Shown one piece after another: positions 51,632 through 61,315 of a DNA stretch of 61,321 bases; the stretch's first letter is position 1; the number at the start of each line of letters is the position of its first letter. The position numbers and the translations under genes are program-made. The stretch lies in NCBI RefSeq assembly GCF_000254135.1, contig NZ_AINS01000041.1:1-61321 (forward strand). The letters are read 5' to 3'. The DNA is from Campylobacter coli LMG 9860 (GTDB lineage Bacteria; Campylobacterota; Campylobacteria; Campylobacterales; Campylobacteraceae). The notes under the pieces are model-generated. The model had not been told where the DNA came from and searched no databases. It was given only the letters and a program-made list of their open reading frames with translations.

Positions 51632-52126
51632 ATGGAAAAATTTCAAAGTCCAAAGATAATTAAAAATACTAGCGCCATTCTTAATGACTTGATGAGTAAG
51701 TCTCATTATCGACCCTTAAAAACCTTATTTTTTTGCAAAGATTTTTTAAGTTCTTTTCCGCTTGCTAAGCAACGTTTGATTGCTAAAATTTATGTAAAAA
51801 ATCATATTTTAAATATAATAACCTTACATCCAGCAGCTTATCAAGAATTAAATCATGATGATAGCAAAATTTATATTAAATTTCTCATAAAAGCATATGG
51901 ACAGAAATATCCTTTAAGTGGATTTGTTGATATAAAAGATATAAAAATCTTTTCTCAAAAATACACTTATGCGGCAAATAAAAACAAAAATGATGAAAAA
52001 CTCTCTAAAAATTCTTATTTGGAACTTTCTAAGGGTGAATTTAAAAATTGCTTTGAAGATGAAAAATTATTTAAGAAATTTGAAGATTTAAGAGAGCTTA
52101 TAAAAAAAGGTTCTAATCTTGATTAA
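51632..52126 (+). CDS. Possible DUF721/DciA-like protein
   Basis: 164 aa. The N-terminal helix segment KIIKNTSAILNDLMSKS and the following LAKQRLIAKIYVKNHILNIITLHPAAYQELNH resemble the DUF721 fold (short helices, then a beta strand and a 'hydrophobic-H-x-A-x-x-x-E-L' turn), found in DciA, which loads the replicative helicase in bacteria lacking DnaC. The C-terminal 70 residues are Lys/Asn-rich and unlike any domain I know. Its stop overlaps the TTG start of uvrC. The assignment is tentative. Confidence 0.6.
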   Translation: MEKFQSPKIIKNTSAILNDLMSKSHYRPLKTLFFCKDFLSSFPLAKQRLIAKIYVKNHILNIITLHPAAYQELNHDDSKIYIKFLIKAYGQKYPLSGFVDIKDIKIFSQKYTYAANKNKNDEKLSKNSYLELSKGEFKNCFEDEKLFKKFEDLRELIKKGSNLD

Positions 52127-53921
52127 AGAGAATTTAGAAAATGAGTTAAAAACTCTTCCTAATAGTACTGGCGTTTATCAATACTTCAATCAAGAAGGAA
52201 AGCTTTTATATGTAGGCAAGGCTAAAAATCTTAAAAATCGTGTTAGATCTTATTTTGCTTTTACTCCAAATTTACATGCAAATCCAAGAAATTCTTTAAG
52301 AATTCAAAAAATGATTGAAGAAACAGTGCATTTGGAATTTATTGCTACTAATTCAGAGGCTGATGCTTTGATTTTAGAAAATTCTTTTATCAAACAACTG
52401 CATCCAAAATATAATATTTTGCTAAGAGATGATAAAACTTATCCTTATATTTATGTGGATTTTGAAGAAGAATTTCCACGCTTTGAGATCACTAGAAAAT
52501 TAGTAAAAAAAAGCAAAATTAAATATTTTGGCCCTTTTTTTAAAGGCGCTAGAGAGCTTTTAGATGTGCTTTATTTATACTATCCTTTAAAGCAAAAAGC
52601 AAGTTGTAAATCCCCTTGTATTTTTTATCAAATTTCTCGTTGTCTTGCGCCTTGTGATAAACTCATCAGCAAAGAAAAATACCTTGAAATTTTAGATGAG
52701 GCTATACACGCACTTTTAAATCCTAGTGTTTTGCTTAAAAACTTAGAAAAACAAATGCTTGTTTTAGCACAAAATGAAAATTACGAAGAAGCAGCTAAAG
52801 TAAGAGATCAGATTGCAATGATTAAAGATTTGGAAGTTAAGGTTGAAATAGATATTGCGAAATTAGAAGATTTTGAAGTATTTGCTTTAGCTTTTAAAAA
52901 TTCCGTGCTTTCAACCTTGCGTTTTGTGGTGCAAAATGGAAAAATTATCAGTGCAAATTCTAAGATTACTCCTATAAAAAATGATATACAATGGGATCAA
53001 AATGAAATTTATAAGCAACTGATTTTAGAAAATTTTAGCATGGATATTCCTTTGCTTGCAAATGTTATTTATGTTTATGAAGAATTTGAAGATAGAGTGC
53101 TTTTAGAAGAAATTTTAAGCCAAAGGTTTGATAAAAAAATCAGTATTAAAATCCCTAAAATAGGAGAAAAAAGAAGAATTTGTGATTTGGCTTTTCAAAA
53201 TGCCCTTTTAAATATAGAAAAAGAGCAAAAAAATCATGATTTTACTATACAAAAAGAATTAAAGTTTTATTTTGAGCTTGAAAATTTACCAAATGATATA
53301 GAAATTTTTGACAATTCTCATTTGCAAGGCGTGGCAAATGTTGGAGCTATGGTAACTTATAGAATAAATTCTTGGGATAAGTCAAAATATAGAAAATTTC
53401 ATTTAAAACATAAAAATGACTATGATCAAATGCGTGAAGTTTTAACGCGTAGGGCTTTGGACTTTGATAAAATACCTCCTCCTGATTTATGGCTTATAGA
53501 TGGGGGAAAGGCTTTGCTTGATTTGGCTAAAGAAATCATTGTAAGTAGTGGGGCAAATGTCGATATTTTAGCTATTTCAAAAGAAAAAATCGATGCAAAA
53601 GCACATAGAGCTAAAGGGGGTGCTAAGGATAAAATTCATTCCTTAAAAGGAGAATTTAGTCTAAGCATTAACGATAAAAAATTACAATTCTTACAGAAAT
53701 TAAGAGATGAAGCACATCGTTTTGCCATAAGTTTTCATCAAAACACTAAGAAAAAACAAGATTTATCAAGCTCTAAGCTTGTAAAATCAGGACTTAGTGC
53801 GGGAGTTATACAAAAACTTTTGGCGTATTATGGAAGTTTTGAAGCTATTTATGAGGCAAATTTTGAAGAATTGTGCCAATTAGTAGGAAAAAAATCAGCA
53901 CAAAAAATAAAGGAAGATTGA
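52119..53921 (+). CDS. uvrC: Excinuclease ABC subunit C
   Basis: 600 aa nucleotide-excision repair nuclease. The GIY-YIG domain at the N-terminus shows STGVYQYFNQ then LLYVGKAKNLKNRVRSYF; the UVR motif is LAQNENYEEAAKVRDQIA (about 205-222); the RNase H-like 5'-incision domain has FDNSHLQGVANVGAMV and LWLIDGGK; helix-hairpin-helix repeats close it (LLAYYGSFEAIY). The start is TTG 52119, with AAGG at 52107-52110, inside the end of the preceding gene. Confidence 0.96.
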   Translation: MIKENLENELKTLPNSTGVYQYFNQEGKLLYVGKAKNLKNRVRSYFAFTPNLHANPRNSLRIQKMIEETVHLEFIATNSEADALILENSFIKQLHPKYNILLRDDKTYPYIYVDFEEEFPRFEITRKLVKKSKIKYFGPFFKGARELLDVLYLYYPLKQKASCKSPCIFYQISRCLAPCDKLISKEKYLEILDEAIHALLNPSVLLKNLEKQMLVLAQNENYEEAAKVRDQIAMIKDLEVKVEIDIAKLEDFEVFALAFKNSVLSTLRFVVQNGKIISANSKITPIKNDIQWDQNEIYKQLILENFSMDIPLLANVIYVYEEFEDRVLLEEILSQRFDKKISIKIPKIGEKRRICDLAFQNALLNIEKEQKNHDFTIQKELKFYFELENLPNDIEIFDNSHLQGVANVGAMVTYRINSWDKSKYRKFHLKHKNDYDQMREVLTRRALDFDKIPPPDLWLIDGGKALLDLAKEIIVSSGANVDILAISKEKIDAKAHRAKGGAKDKIHSLKGEFSLSINDKKLQFLQKLRDEAHRFAISFHQNTKKKQDLSSSKLVKSGLSAGVIQKLLAYYGSFEAIYEANFEELCQLVGKKSAQKIKED

Positions 53922-53922
53922 T

Positions 53923-55116
53923 TTGTTATTGGTTTGGATTATTTTTATTTTTAATATTATTTTGGCTTTTTTAAGTATAGATTTTACAAGAATTCATGAA
54001 AGCCTTGAGCAAATTAAACTTACTTTTTTTGCTAGTATTTTTATTTTGTCTTTAACTTTAATATTTTTCCTTTTTCGAAAAAAACGAGCTTTGGCTAGGA
54101 AAGATCAAAAAATTTTATTAATTAAAAATGAATTTATACATGCTGAAGAGATAGATATCGAAACGAGTTTGGATTTGATTCGGGAAAAAATAGCACATCT
54201 AAATCAAGATTTATTTAAGATTTCTCATGAAAAAGAAACTTATGCAAAATTGCTAGAGGATAGTTTGTATCAAATTGGCAATATTGAGGGCGTTGTAAGA
54301 TGTTTAGATGAAGAAGAAGCAAGCAAGGAAATCAAATCACTTGTTTTAAATGCATTAAAACATCAAAAAGAACAAATTAGACTTGGACTTAATCAAGCTT
54401 TAGAATACCATAAAAGCATAGGGGTGGCACAGGGCAATGTTTTGCAATTTGAAGCAAGTGCTGCGATAGTAAGTGATGATGGGCTTGAAGCATTTTTGCT
54501 AGCAAATTTGTTGTCTTATTTTGGTATAGAAAATACTATTTTTAAGAGTTTGAGTTTTGATATCAATGATTTTCATGTGGTTTTCATTAAGGATAAAATT
54601 TTAGAGCAAAGTTCTAAGAAAGCTGATGATTTTATCGTGTTTGGGCGTAGTAAAAACTTATATTATGAGTATTTTTTAAGCCTACCTTTTGAAAAAAAAG
54701 AGCTTGAAAATATTTTGCAAAGAAAACTTGATAAAATTTGTGCTTTAAAATTTCAAACTCCTTATCAAAATAATGTTTTGCTTTTTAAACAAAATGAGTT
54801 TGATGCAACTTTGTTTTTTAATATCATAGAAAAACAATGCTCCCAAAATATGCGCGTGAATTCTTTTAGTGAATTGAAAAAAGAATTAAAAAAAGAAGCT
54901 TATCGTTTGATATTGCTTGATTATGAATTGATTAAATTTGATCTTGAGCAGATGCGTTCTATTCTTAGCGCTTATAAAAAGCAACACCCTCAAAGTCATA
55001 TTATATTCTTTTCTAGGGAGAGGGTGAGGGATTTTGATTGCGTAAGCGAGGTTTTAAATGATATCAGCAGAAATGATCTTATAGCTTTGATTAGAAAATA
55101 TTTGCCTAAAAATTAG
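53923..55116 (+). CDS. Membrane-anchored protein with two degenerate receiver-like domains
   Basis: 397 aa from TTG 53923, preceded by AAGGAAG. Two hydrophobic helices (about 2-18 and 31-49) are followed by a coiled coil (about 75-160). Two segments then look like CheY-type receiver folds: about 180-245 (AAIVSDDGLEAFLLANLL, VVFIKDKI, FIVFGRSK) and about 285-397 (RLILLDYEL, HIIFFSRE, ending DLIALIRKYL). The first has lost most acidic-pocket residues. No output domain or kinase is visible. It follows uvrC after one base and is convergent with the radical SAM gene. Confidence 0.75.
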   Translation: MLLVWIIFIFNIILAFLSIDFTRIHESLEQIKLTFFASIFILSLTLIFFLFRKKRALARKDQKILLIKNEFIHAEEIDIETSLDLIREKIAHLNQDLFKISHEKETYAKLLEDSLYQIGNIEGVVRCLDEEEASKEIKSLVLNALKHQKEQIRLGLNQALEYHKSIGVAQGNVLQFEASAAIVSDDGLEAFLLANLLSYFGIENTIFKSLSFDINDFHVVFIKDKILEQSSKKADDFIVFGRSKNLYYEYFLSLPFEKKELENILQRKLDKICALKFQTPYQNNVLLFKQNEFDATLFFNIIEKQCSQNMRVNSFSELKKELKKEAYRLILLDYELIKFDLEQMRSILSAYKKQHPQSHIIFFSRERVRDFDCVSEVLNDISRNDLIALIRKYLPKN

Positions 55117-56015
55117 GCTTTATAGAATTTAACTCCTGCTAGATTAAGAATCTTTATTTTTTCTTCTTTTATAAGCTTGTCTAAAAGAAGTTGAGAAGTT
55201 TTATCTAATTTATTTTCTATATCTATCTCACTTTGTGAGCGTAGATGAAGCATTTTTAGCAATTCTTCTTCATTAAAATTTAACTTTTCACCCTCATAGT
55301 GTCTTTTGGGCAAAAGCACGGGAGTGGAAGTTATGAGTTTGGAAAGTTCCAAAAGTCTTTCTTCGCTTATTTTTTTAACCGCATAAGCTGGGGGTCTATC
55401 AATGGTGCTTAAATCAACTCTTAAGGGCGCTATTTTAGCTAAAGCTTGATTTAAAGCGATAAATTCTTCTTCATTGTCATTAAGATCTTTTACGACAAGG
55501 ATCTCCATTACAAGATCACCTTTAAATTGGGTTTTAAATTCTGCCATTTTTTCTATCATTTTTTCTAAGTTAATATTTTTTAAAGCCCTATCAATACGGT
55601 AAAAGGTTTTAGAAATAGCACTATCTAGGCTAAATTTAACCACATCTAACTTTAATAAGGTATTGAATTTGTCTTGATCTAAAACCACGGTGCCATTGCT
55701 TAAAATGAGCAATTTTTTATCTTTAGCAATCTTGCGTAAGGATGAGATCAATTCATCTAAATGAGGATAAAGGCTTGGTTCCCCATTGGCTGTTAAGGTA
55801 AGAAAGTCAAATGGGACATTTTTTTCAAGAGCGCCTTGAACTTCTAAAATGATTTCTTCTACGCTTACAATCTCATCTTGTTTTTCTTGAGGTTTTTGAG
55901 CCTCAAGTTCGCAATATACGCAATCAAAATTGCATTGTTTCTTGCTAGGGCTTAGATCAATACCTAAAGATCTTCCAAAACGTCTTGAATTGATGGGGCC
56001 AAAGAGAATTTTCAT
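55113..56015 (-). CDS. Radical SAM protein of unknown specificity
   Basis: 300 aa. The iron-sulfur motif is CNFDCVYCE (CX3CX2C) at about residues 28-36, followed by the [13 protein letters not shown] motif near 85. The overall pattern, starting [19 protein letters not shown], is that of the widespread radical SAM family related to molybdenum cofactor and wybutosine-type enzymes; the substrate is unknown. The C-terminal part is winged-helix-like ([17 protein letters not shown]). It overlaps hemE upstream by four bases. Confidence 0.85.
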   Translation of the reverse strand: MKILFGPINSRRFGRSLGIDLSPSKKQCNFDCVYCELEAQKPQEKQDEIVSVEEIILEVQGALEKNVPFDFLTLTANGEPSLYPHLDELISSLRKIAKDKKLLILSNGTVVLDQDKFNTLLKLDVVKFSLDSAISKTFYRIDRALKNINLEKMIEKMAEFKTQFKGDLVMEILVVKDLNDNEEEFIALNQALAKIAPLRVDLSTIDRPPAYAVKKISEERLLELSKLITSTPVLLPKRHYEGEKLNFNEEELLKMLHLRSQSEIDIENKLDKTSQLLLDKLIKEEKIKILNLAGVKFYKA

Positions 56016-57034
56016 TTGGCTGAACTTTCTTGCACAAGCTGGATAAAGTATTTTGCATTTTCAACAGGAATGTCAGGCAAGATTCCATGACCTAGATTGA
56101 AAATATGAGCTTTATTTTGCATAATTTCAAGAATATTTTCTACGCCTTGTTTGATAGCTTTTTTATCATAAAGTCTGCAAGGTTCCATATTGCCTTGTAG
56201 GGTGTATTGGTGGGATAATTTATCGCGTGCTAAATCAAGAGGAGTACTCCAATCAACTCCAAAAACATCAAAATTTCCATCGATTTTATCCAAATAGCCA
56301 CTAATGCCTTTAGGAAATAAAATTACAGGTATGTGAGGGTATTTGTTTTTAATAAAATCAGAAATTTCAAGCATATACTTAAATGAAAAATCAAAGAATT
56401 TATCACATTCTAAAGCACTCGCCCAGCTATCAAAAATTTGCACCGCATTTGCACCTGCTTTGATTTGTTCTTCTAAGTAAGATTTTAAAACTTGAGTGAG
56501 TTTATTTAAAATTTCATGCAAAAGTTCTGGATTTTGATAAAGCATTTTTTTACATTTTGCATAATTTTTACTTCCGCTTCCTTCTATCATATAAGTTGCT
56601 ATAGTCCAAGGACCGCCACAAAATCCTATCAAAGCTTTATCAAGCGGTAATTTTTCGCGTGCTAGTTTTAAAGCATCATAAACATAGTTTAGTTTTTTAT
56701 AAGCATTTTGATCATCTAGCTTGTTAAGGTCTTCTAAGGTTGAAATAGGTGTTTGAAATACCGGTCCTTCGCCTTTTTCAAAGCGTAAATTCATTCCCAT
56801 TTCAAGAGGGACTACTAAAATGTCTGAAAAGATAATCGCCGCATCAACTCCTAAAATATCAACAGGTTGCAAAGAAACCTCCGAAGCTCTTTTGTAGTCT
56901 TTACATAAGGATAAAAAATCTCCCGCTTCTTGTCTAACTTTCATATATTCAGGCAAATATCTTCCTGCTTGACGCATCATCCAAACGGGTGTATAGGGTG
57001 TAGGTTTTTTAAAGCAAGCGTCGATAAAAATCAT
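56012..57034 (-). CDS. hemE: Uroporphyrinogen decarboxylase
   Basis: 340 aa heme-pathway enzyme. The N-terminal signature [19 protein letters not shown] (about 17-35) carries the substrate arginines, and the catalytic aspartate is in [12 protein letters not shown] near 66-77. The barrel ends with [13 protein letters not shown]. It is co-transcribed with the radical SAM gene downstream. Confidence 0.97.
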   Translation of the reverse strand: MIFIDACFKKPTPYTPVWMMRQAGRYLPEYMKVRQEAGDFLSLCKDYKRASEVSLQPVDILGVDAAIIFSDILVVPLEMGMNLRFEKGEGPVFQTPISTLEDLNKLDDQNAYKKLNYVYDALKLAREKLPLDKALIGFCGGPWTIATYMIEGSGSKNYAKCKKMLYQNPELLHEILNKLTQVLKSYLEEQIKAGANAVQIFDSWASALECDKFFDFSFKYMLEISDFIKNKYPHIPVILFPKGISGYLDKIDGNFDVFGVDWSTPLDLARDKLSHQYTLQGNMEPCRLYDKKAIKQGVENILEIMQNKAHIFNLGHGILPDIPVENAKYFIQLVQESSAK

Positions 57035-57181
57035 AATTTTCCTTTGTTTTTTTCATAAAATTATAACAGAAATTAATAAAAATAAATGTGTTTTGTTGTA
57101 TGAAAGATTTGTGATTGTCTTATTTTGGTGTTTTATAAATTTATACGAGAATTGAAAAATTCTCGCAATGAAATTTTAAAT

Positions 57182-57493
57182 TTATATTTTAGCAGTATTT
57201 CCCGCATCAATGGTTGCAAAAAGTTTATTGAGTAAATCTTCTTCATTTTTTTTGTATTGATCTTCTCTCATTTTTTGCCAAGCATAAGATTTAAAATCTT
57301 CTTTAACAGCACTAAGATCAAGATCTTCATTAGTAAATTCACTTGAACTTGTCTTTTTGTCTTCTTTTTCTTCTTTGTTTTTAACTTCATTTAGAGTAGC
57401 TTGAAATTCATCTGCTGAAGTGCTTTTTTCCTTAACCTTGGTTGTAGCACTAAACATAGAGCTTGAAGTTGTTCGGATATCTTTTACCACCAT
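57182..57493 (-). CDS. ciaC: Campylobacter invasion antigen C-like protein
   Basis: 103 aa from ATG 57493, decided by a near-perfect Shine-Dalgarno (AGGAGG) just upstream; the frame is open 32 codons further but those residues are chance. The protein is polar, Ser/Thr/Lys/Glu-rich, with no cysteine, signal peptide or membrane helix, as for proteins secreted through the flagellar export apparatus. By sequence start (MVVKDIRTTSSS) and position next to hemE it corresponds to Cj1242, described as CiaC, required for full host-cell invasion. A sigma-54 promoter precedes it. Confidence 0.82.
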   Translation of the reverse strand: MVVKDIRTTSSSMFSATTKVKEKSTSADEFQATLNEVKNKEEKEDKKTSSSEFTNEDLDLSAVKEDFKSYAWQKMREDQYKKNEEDLLNKLFATIDAGNTAKI

Positions 57494-57530
57494 TTTCTCC
57501 TCCTTTTGTTTTTTTGATTTTAAATTAGAT

Positions 57531-57548
57531 AAGCAATTTTTATTCCAA
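57531..57548 (-). promoter_or_regulatory. Sigma-54 (RpoN) promoter of ciaC
   Basis: On the minus strand the sequence TTGGAATAAAAATTGCTT has the invariant GG and GC separated by exactly ten bases, the -24/-12 spacing of RpoN promoters in Campylobacter. It lies about 38 bases before the ciaC ATG. RpoN controls middle flagellar genes in this genus, tying ciaC to flagellar assembly. Confidence 0.8.
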
Positions 57549-57706
57549 TTTAGAAATTTTGGATAATTTTTTAGAAAATTTTTGATCATTTATCAAAAAG
57601 TAAAAGGAGTTTTCACAGTTTTGTTAATTTGTTTGAAATAAATCTGTATTGTGATGGTTAAAAATTTGTATTTTGATTTTTTTAAAAAAATTAAAAATAT
57701 TTTTAT

Positions 57707-57712
57707 TACAAT
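57707..57712 (+). promoter_or_regulatory. Candidate -10 box for the LprI-like gene
   Basis: TACAAT in a T-rich context, 24 bases before the ATG at 57736, with AAGGAG at 57725-57730. It is the best candidate in this spacer. Confidence 0.4.
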
Positions 57713-57735
57713 AAAACAAAAAATAAGGAGAGGCA

Positions 57736-58341
57736 ATGAAGATAATTTTACTAACAATTTTAAGTTTTCTTAGCTTATGGGGCTTGAGTTTTGATGAGCT
57801 TATATATAAAAATGAAGTTAGAGCGAGTTTTGATTGTTCTAAGGTTAAAAATAATGGCAAAAATGATGATGAGTTAATCATATGCAATAAAATAGGCGCT
57901 ATTAATGAATTTGAAAATAAAAAACTTGCTTTGATGGATAATATCTTTATAAGTTTATATCAAGAGCTTTTAAAAAATGCAAATGAAAATATAAAAGAAG
58001 ATTTTAAATTGGTTGTGAAAAAAATGTTTAGAGAAAGAAAAAATTGTGCCAAAGTTATATCAAACGATCTTTTGCAAGCAGATCAAGATCCTCAATCGCC
58101 TTTTGTTTACAAGACTGATTGTATAGAAAAAACTTATGCTAAAGTATTTTTAGAGCTTATGCAAAAAGCTAAAAAAGATACTCAAAGCAAAGAAAGATTA
58201 AAGCAAATTTTTAATAATCAAGCAGATAGATATGAAAATTTAATCCAAATGAGCATTCAAGATCCTATAGATTTGGAAATTTTTATAGACAATCTAGCCC
58301 AAGAGGGCTTGATCGATGATAATGCTAGATTGAAGCTTTAG
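57736..58341 (+). CDS. Exported LprI/DUF1311-like protein
   Basis: 201 aa with a signal peptide ([18 protein letters not shown]). The mature N-terminus, [22 protein letters not shown], keeps the SFDCSK and ICN cysteines of the LprI lysozyme-inhibitor/DUF1311 domain, and RERKNCAKV with DCIEKTY supplies the second cysteine pair. It is therefore probably periplasmic and disulfide-bonded; lysozyme inhibition is family-level inference. The 3' end overlaps the convergent pdxA by 17 bases. Confidence 0.75.
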   Translation: MKIILLTILSFLSLWGLSFDELIYKNEVRASFDCSKVKNNGKNDDELIICNKIGAINEFENKKLALMDNIFISLYQELLKNANENIKEDFKLVVKKMFRERKNCAKVISNDLLQADQDPQSPFVYKTDCIEKTYAKVFLELMQKAKKDTQSKERLKQIFNNQADRYENLIQMSIQDPIDLEIFIDNLAQEGLIDDNARLKL

Positions 58342-59425
58342 AAGGCAATTCTAAAGCAAATTTAGCTGCTTCAAAATAGCTTTTAGTACTGATTTTGGCA
58401 TTTTTATAGGCCTTATCAAAGGCGGTGCCATGATCAACACTTACGCGTATAATGGGCAAATTTAAACTCACATTGATACTTTTTTCAAAATACAAAGCCT
58501 TTAGGGGTGCTAAGCCAAGATCGTGATACATGGCTATTAAGCGATTGCATGCTTTTAAATTTGATTTTGTAAAAGCTGTATCTGCGACTAAAGGGTAGGG
58601 CAAATAAACACCTTTTGTATTAAAATTTAAAAGCAATTCTTTTTGTAATTTTTCATCTTTTAGAGCTTTTTTAAAGAATTTTTCATCTTTTTTAGAATTT
58701 AAAAAAGCATTAACAAAAGCGATAGCCTTTTGCATAAGCTCTTCTTCTTTGCCTCCTATCACCCCATAATCTCCTGCATGTGGGTTAAAACCTAAAAGTC
58801 CGATTTTTTTAAAGCGAGTTTCTTGATAAAAGTCTTTTAAAAAAATACTTAAATTTTGAAAAGTGATTTTTTTGCTTACTTTTGCTAAGGGTATGTGCTC
58901 GCTAAAAAGTCCTACAAAAAGTTCCTTACATCCTAGCATCATGATGGCATTTTTTTTAAAAAAGAATCTTAGTGCATCAGTATGTCCTTTAAATTTAAGC
59001 CCCGCATCCTCCCAAGCTTTTTTATGTATAGGTAGAGTAAGTAGGGCGTGTGCGTGGTTTTTATAAACAAAATAGCTTGCCGCCTTAAAGCTTAAGAAAC
59101 TATATAGGCCACTTTTTGCATCTATTTCTCCTGCTTTAATGTCAAAGTTTTCATCCACTTTTAAATTTAAAGGCAAGCCAAAAGAATAAATTTCAAGAGA
59201 ATTATGCTTTTTAAGCAGTGTAAATTCATAATTTTTAGCACCTTTAAAAGCTACGATTTTTGCATTTAAAAGCTCTAAATTTAAAAGTTTTAAAGCTTTT
59301 TGAAGCAAGCTTTCATGGATAAAATAATAAGGAGTGCAAATTTGGCTTAATTTTTCATGTGAGTGTGCTAGAATTTCAAGCCCTATGCCATTGATATCGC
59401 CTATGCTAATGGCTAATTTTTTCAT
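58325..59425 (-). CDS. pdxA: 4-hydroxythreonine-4-phosphate dehydrogenase
   Basis: 366 aa enzyme of the DXP-dependent vitamin B6 pathway. The N-terminal [12 protein letters not shown], a metal-binding histidine in KGHTDAL, the [14 protein letters not shown] segment and the [12 protein letters not shown] and [10 protein letters not shown] motifs at the end are all present. It lies two bases downstream of pdxJ, its pathway partner, in the same operon. Confidence 0.95.
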   Translation of the reverse strand: MKKLAISIGDINGIGLEILAHSHEKLSQICTPYYFIHESLLQKALKLLNLELLNAKIVAFKGAKNYEFTLLKKHNSLEIYSFGLPLNLKVDENFDIKAGEIDAKSGLYSFLSFKAASYFVYKNHAHALLTLPIHKKAWEDAGLKFKGHTDALRFFFKKNAIMMLGCKELFVGLFSEHIPLAKVSKKITFQNLSIFLKDFYQETRFKKIGLLGFNPHAGDYGVIGGKEEELMQKAIAFVNAFLNSKKDEKFFKKALKDEKLQKELLLNFNTKGVYLPYPLVADTAFTKSNLKACNRLIAMYHDLGLAPLKALYFEKSINVSLNLPIIRVSVDHGTAFDKAYKNAKISTKSYFEAAKFALELPSKASI

Positions 59426-59427
59426 CT

Positions 59428-60204
<777 letters not shown>

Positions 60205-60222
60205 TTAGAACTTTTTTGCTAT

Positions 60223-60228
60223 TATACT
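60223..60228 (+). promoter_or_regulatory. -10 box for ppx/gppA
   Basis: TATACT 23 bases before ATG 60251, followed by AAGGA at 60241-60245. It lies in the 55-base divergent spacer with pdxJ. Confidence 0.5.
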
Positions 60229-60250
60229 ATAAATTTAAATAAGGATAGTG

Positions 60251-61228
60251 ATGTTAGGTATAGATCTTGGCTCAAATACTTTAAGAGCGGTTTTTATAAA
60301 TGAAAAATTTGAAAAATTGGATGAATATGAATTTATCATAGGTTCGGCTAAAAACTTAGATAAAACTGGAAAGATAAGTGATGAAGCCATAGAAAAACTT
60401 CGCAATGCACTTCAAGAAATAGCTAAAAAATATGACTTAAGCCAAGCAAGAGCAGTCGCAACTGCAGCTTTTAGAAAAGCAAGCAATACGAATGAAATTT
60501 TTACTCGTTTAAAACAGGAATTTCAAATTGATTTTAAAGTGATAGATGCCAAAATTGAAGCTAAAATTAGCGTTTTGGGTATGAAAAGGGGGCTTTTAAA
60601 TTTAGGCTTAAATTTGGATTGTGGGTATTGTGATTTAGGGGGCGCATCTTGTGAATTTTCTTTTAGGGATAATTTTCAAAGTTTTGATTTTGGTATTATC
60701 AGTTTTTATGAAAAATGCAAGATAAAAAAAATCGCAAATTCTTTTTCTTTTAAAAAAATACTTCAAAAATATCCTAATTTTCCTTATAGATTTAAAGATA
60801 AAAAGCTAAAAATTCATTTTTTAATTCACGATAATTTTTTAAAAACCATGGCTTTTGAGGCCTTTGGGCAAAGCAATGGTTTAAAAAAAGCATTAAAACA
60901 AAGCAAGATGAAAAATATCGTTTTAAATTCAGGTGTCCCTACGGCTTTAGCGGCTTTAAAAAAAGGCTTAAATTATGAAAAATACGAGGCAAAGAAAATC
61001 AATGGTGCAAGATTAAATATCAATGATTTTTTAACTTTTGGGCAAAAACTTTGGTATATGGATGAAAAAAAGGCAAGTTTTTGGGTAGGAAATACGCGAA
61101 AAAATTATTTAGTTGCGGGATGTTTTTTGCTTTTTAGTATTTTTGAAAGAGAAAAACTTATAGTGATTGATGAGGGTTTAAGGGAGGGGCTTTGTATGGC
61201 TGATTTAAATTTAAAAGATTACCAATGA
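60251..61228 (+). CDS. Ppx/GppA phosphatase family protein
   Basis: 325 aa of the ASKHA fold. The N-terminal phosphate loop GIDLGSNTLRAVF, RAVATAAFRKASN near residue 75 and the DLGGASCEFSF motif near 130 match exopolyphosphatase/guanosine pentaphosphate phosphatases. It is shorter than the two-domain Ppx enzymes and lacks an HD domain. It may act on polyphosphate or pppGpp in the stringent response; which one is unknown. ATG 60251 gives better ribosome-site spacing than GTG 60248. Its stop overlaps the ATG of the following small gene. Confidence 0.87.
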   Translation: MLGIDLGSNTLRAVFINEKFEKLDEYEFIIGSAKNLDKTGKISDEAIEKLRNALQEIAKKYDLSQARAVATAAFRKASNTNEIFTRLKQEFQIDFKVIDAKIEAKISVLGMKRGLLNLGLNLDCGYCDLGGASCEFSFRDNFQSFDFGIISFYEKCKIKKIANSFSFKKILQKYPNFPYRFKDKKLKIHFLIHDNFLKTMAFEAFGQSNGLKKALKQSKMKNIVLNSGVPTALAALKKGLNYEKYEAKKINGARLNINDFLTFGQKLWYMDEKKASFWVGNTRKNYLVAGCFLLFSIFEREKLIVIDEGLREGLCMADLNLKDYQ

Positions 61229-61315
61229 AAATTACCATAGCAATTATTTTTTACTTTATTTACCCTAATCTTTTTAAGTGCATGTGCTTTTAAAGAAAAA
61301 AAGCAAGTGAAATAA
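61225..61315 (+). pseudogene. Small lipoprotein gene disrupted by a one-base frameshift
   Basis: ATG 61225 overlaps the ppx stop and starts MKITIAII, but the frame soon runs into a stop. In the frame reached by removing one base from the run of six T at about 61247-61252, the same region reads MKITIAIIFTLFTLIFLSACAFKEKKQVK and then TAA at 61313-61315: a lipoprotein signal peptide with lipobox LSAC. I infer a tiny lipoprotein of 29 codons, now out of frame. It sits at the very edge of the window. Confidence 0.55.

Noticed and set aside
51707-57181. Frameshift or fusion in the uvrC to hemE region
   Set aside because: The overlapping starts and stops there are ordinary tight operon spacing; all frames read cleanly with expected lengths.
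57624-57887. 87-residue minus-strand frame overlapping the LprI-like gene start
   Set aside because: It is antisense to the signal peptide region and promoter of a better-supported gene and has no ribosome binding site or family similarity.
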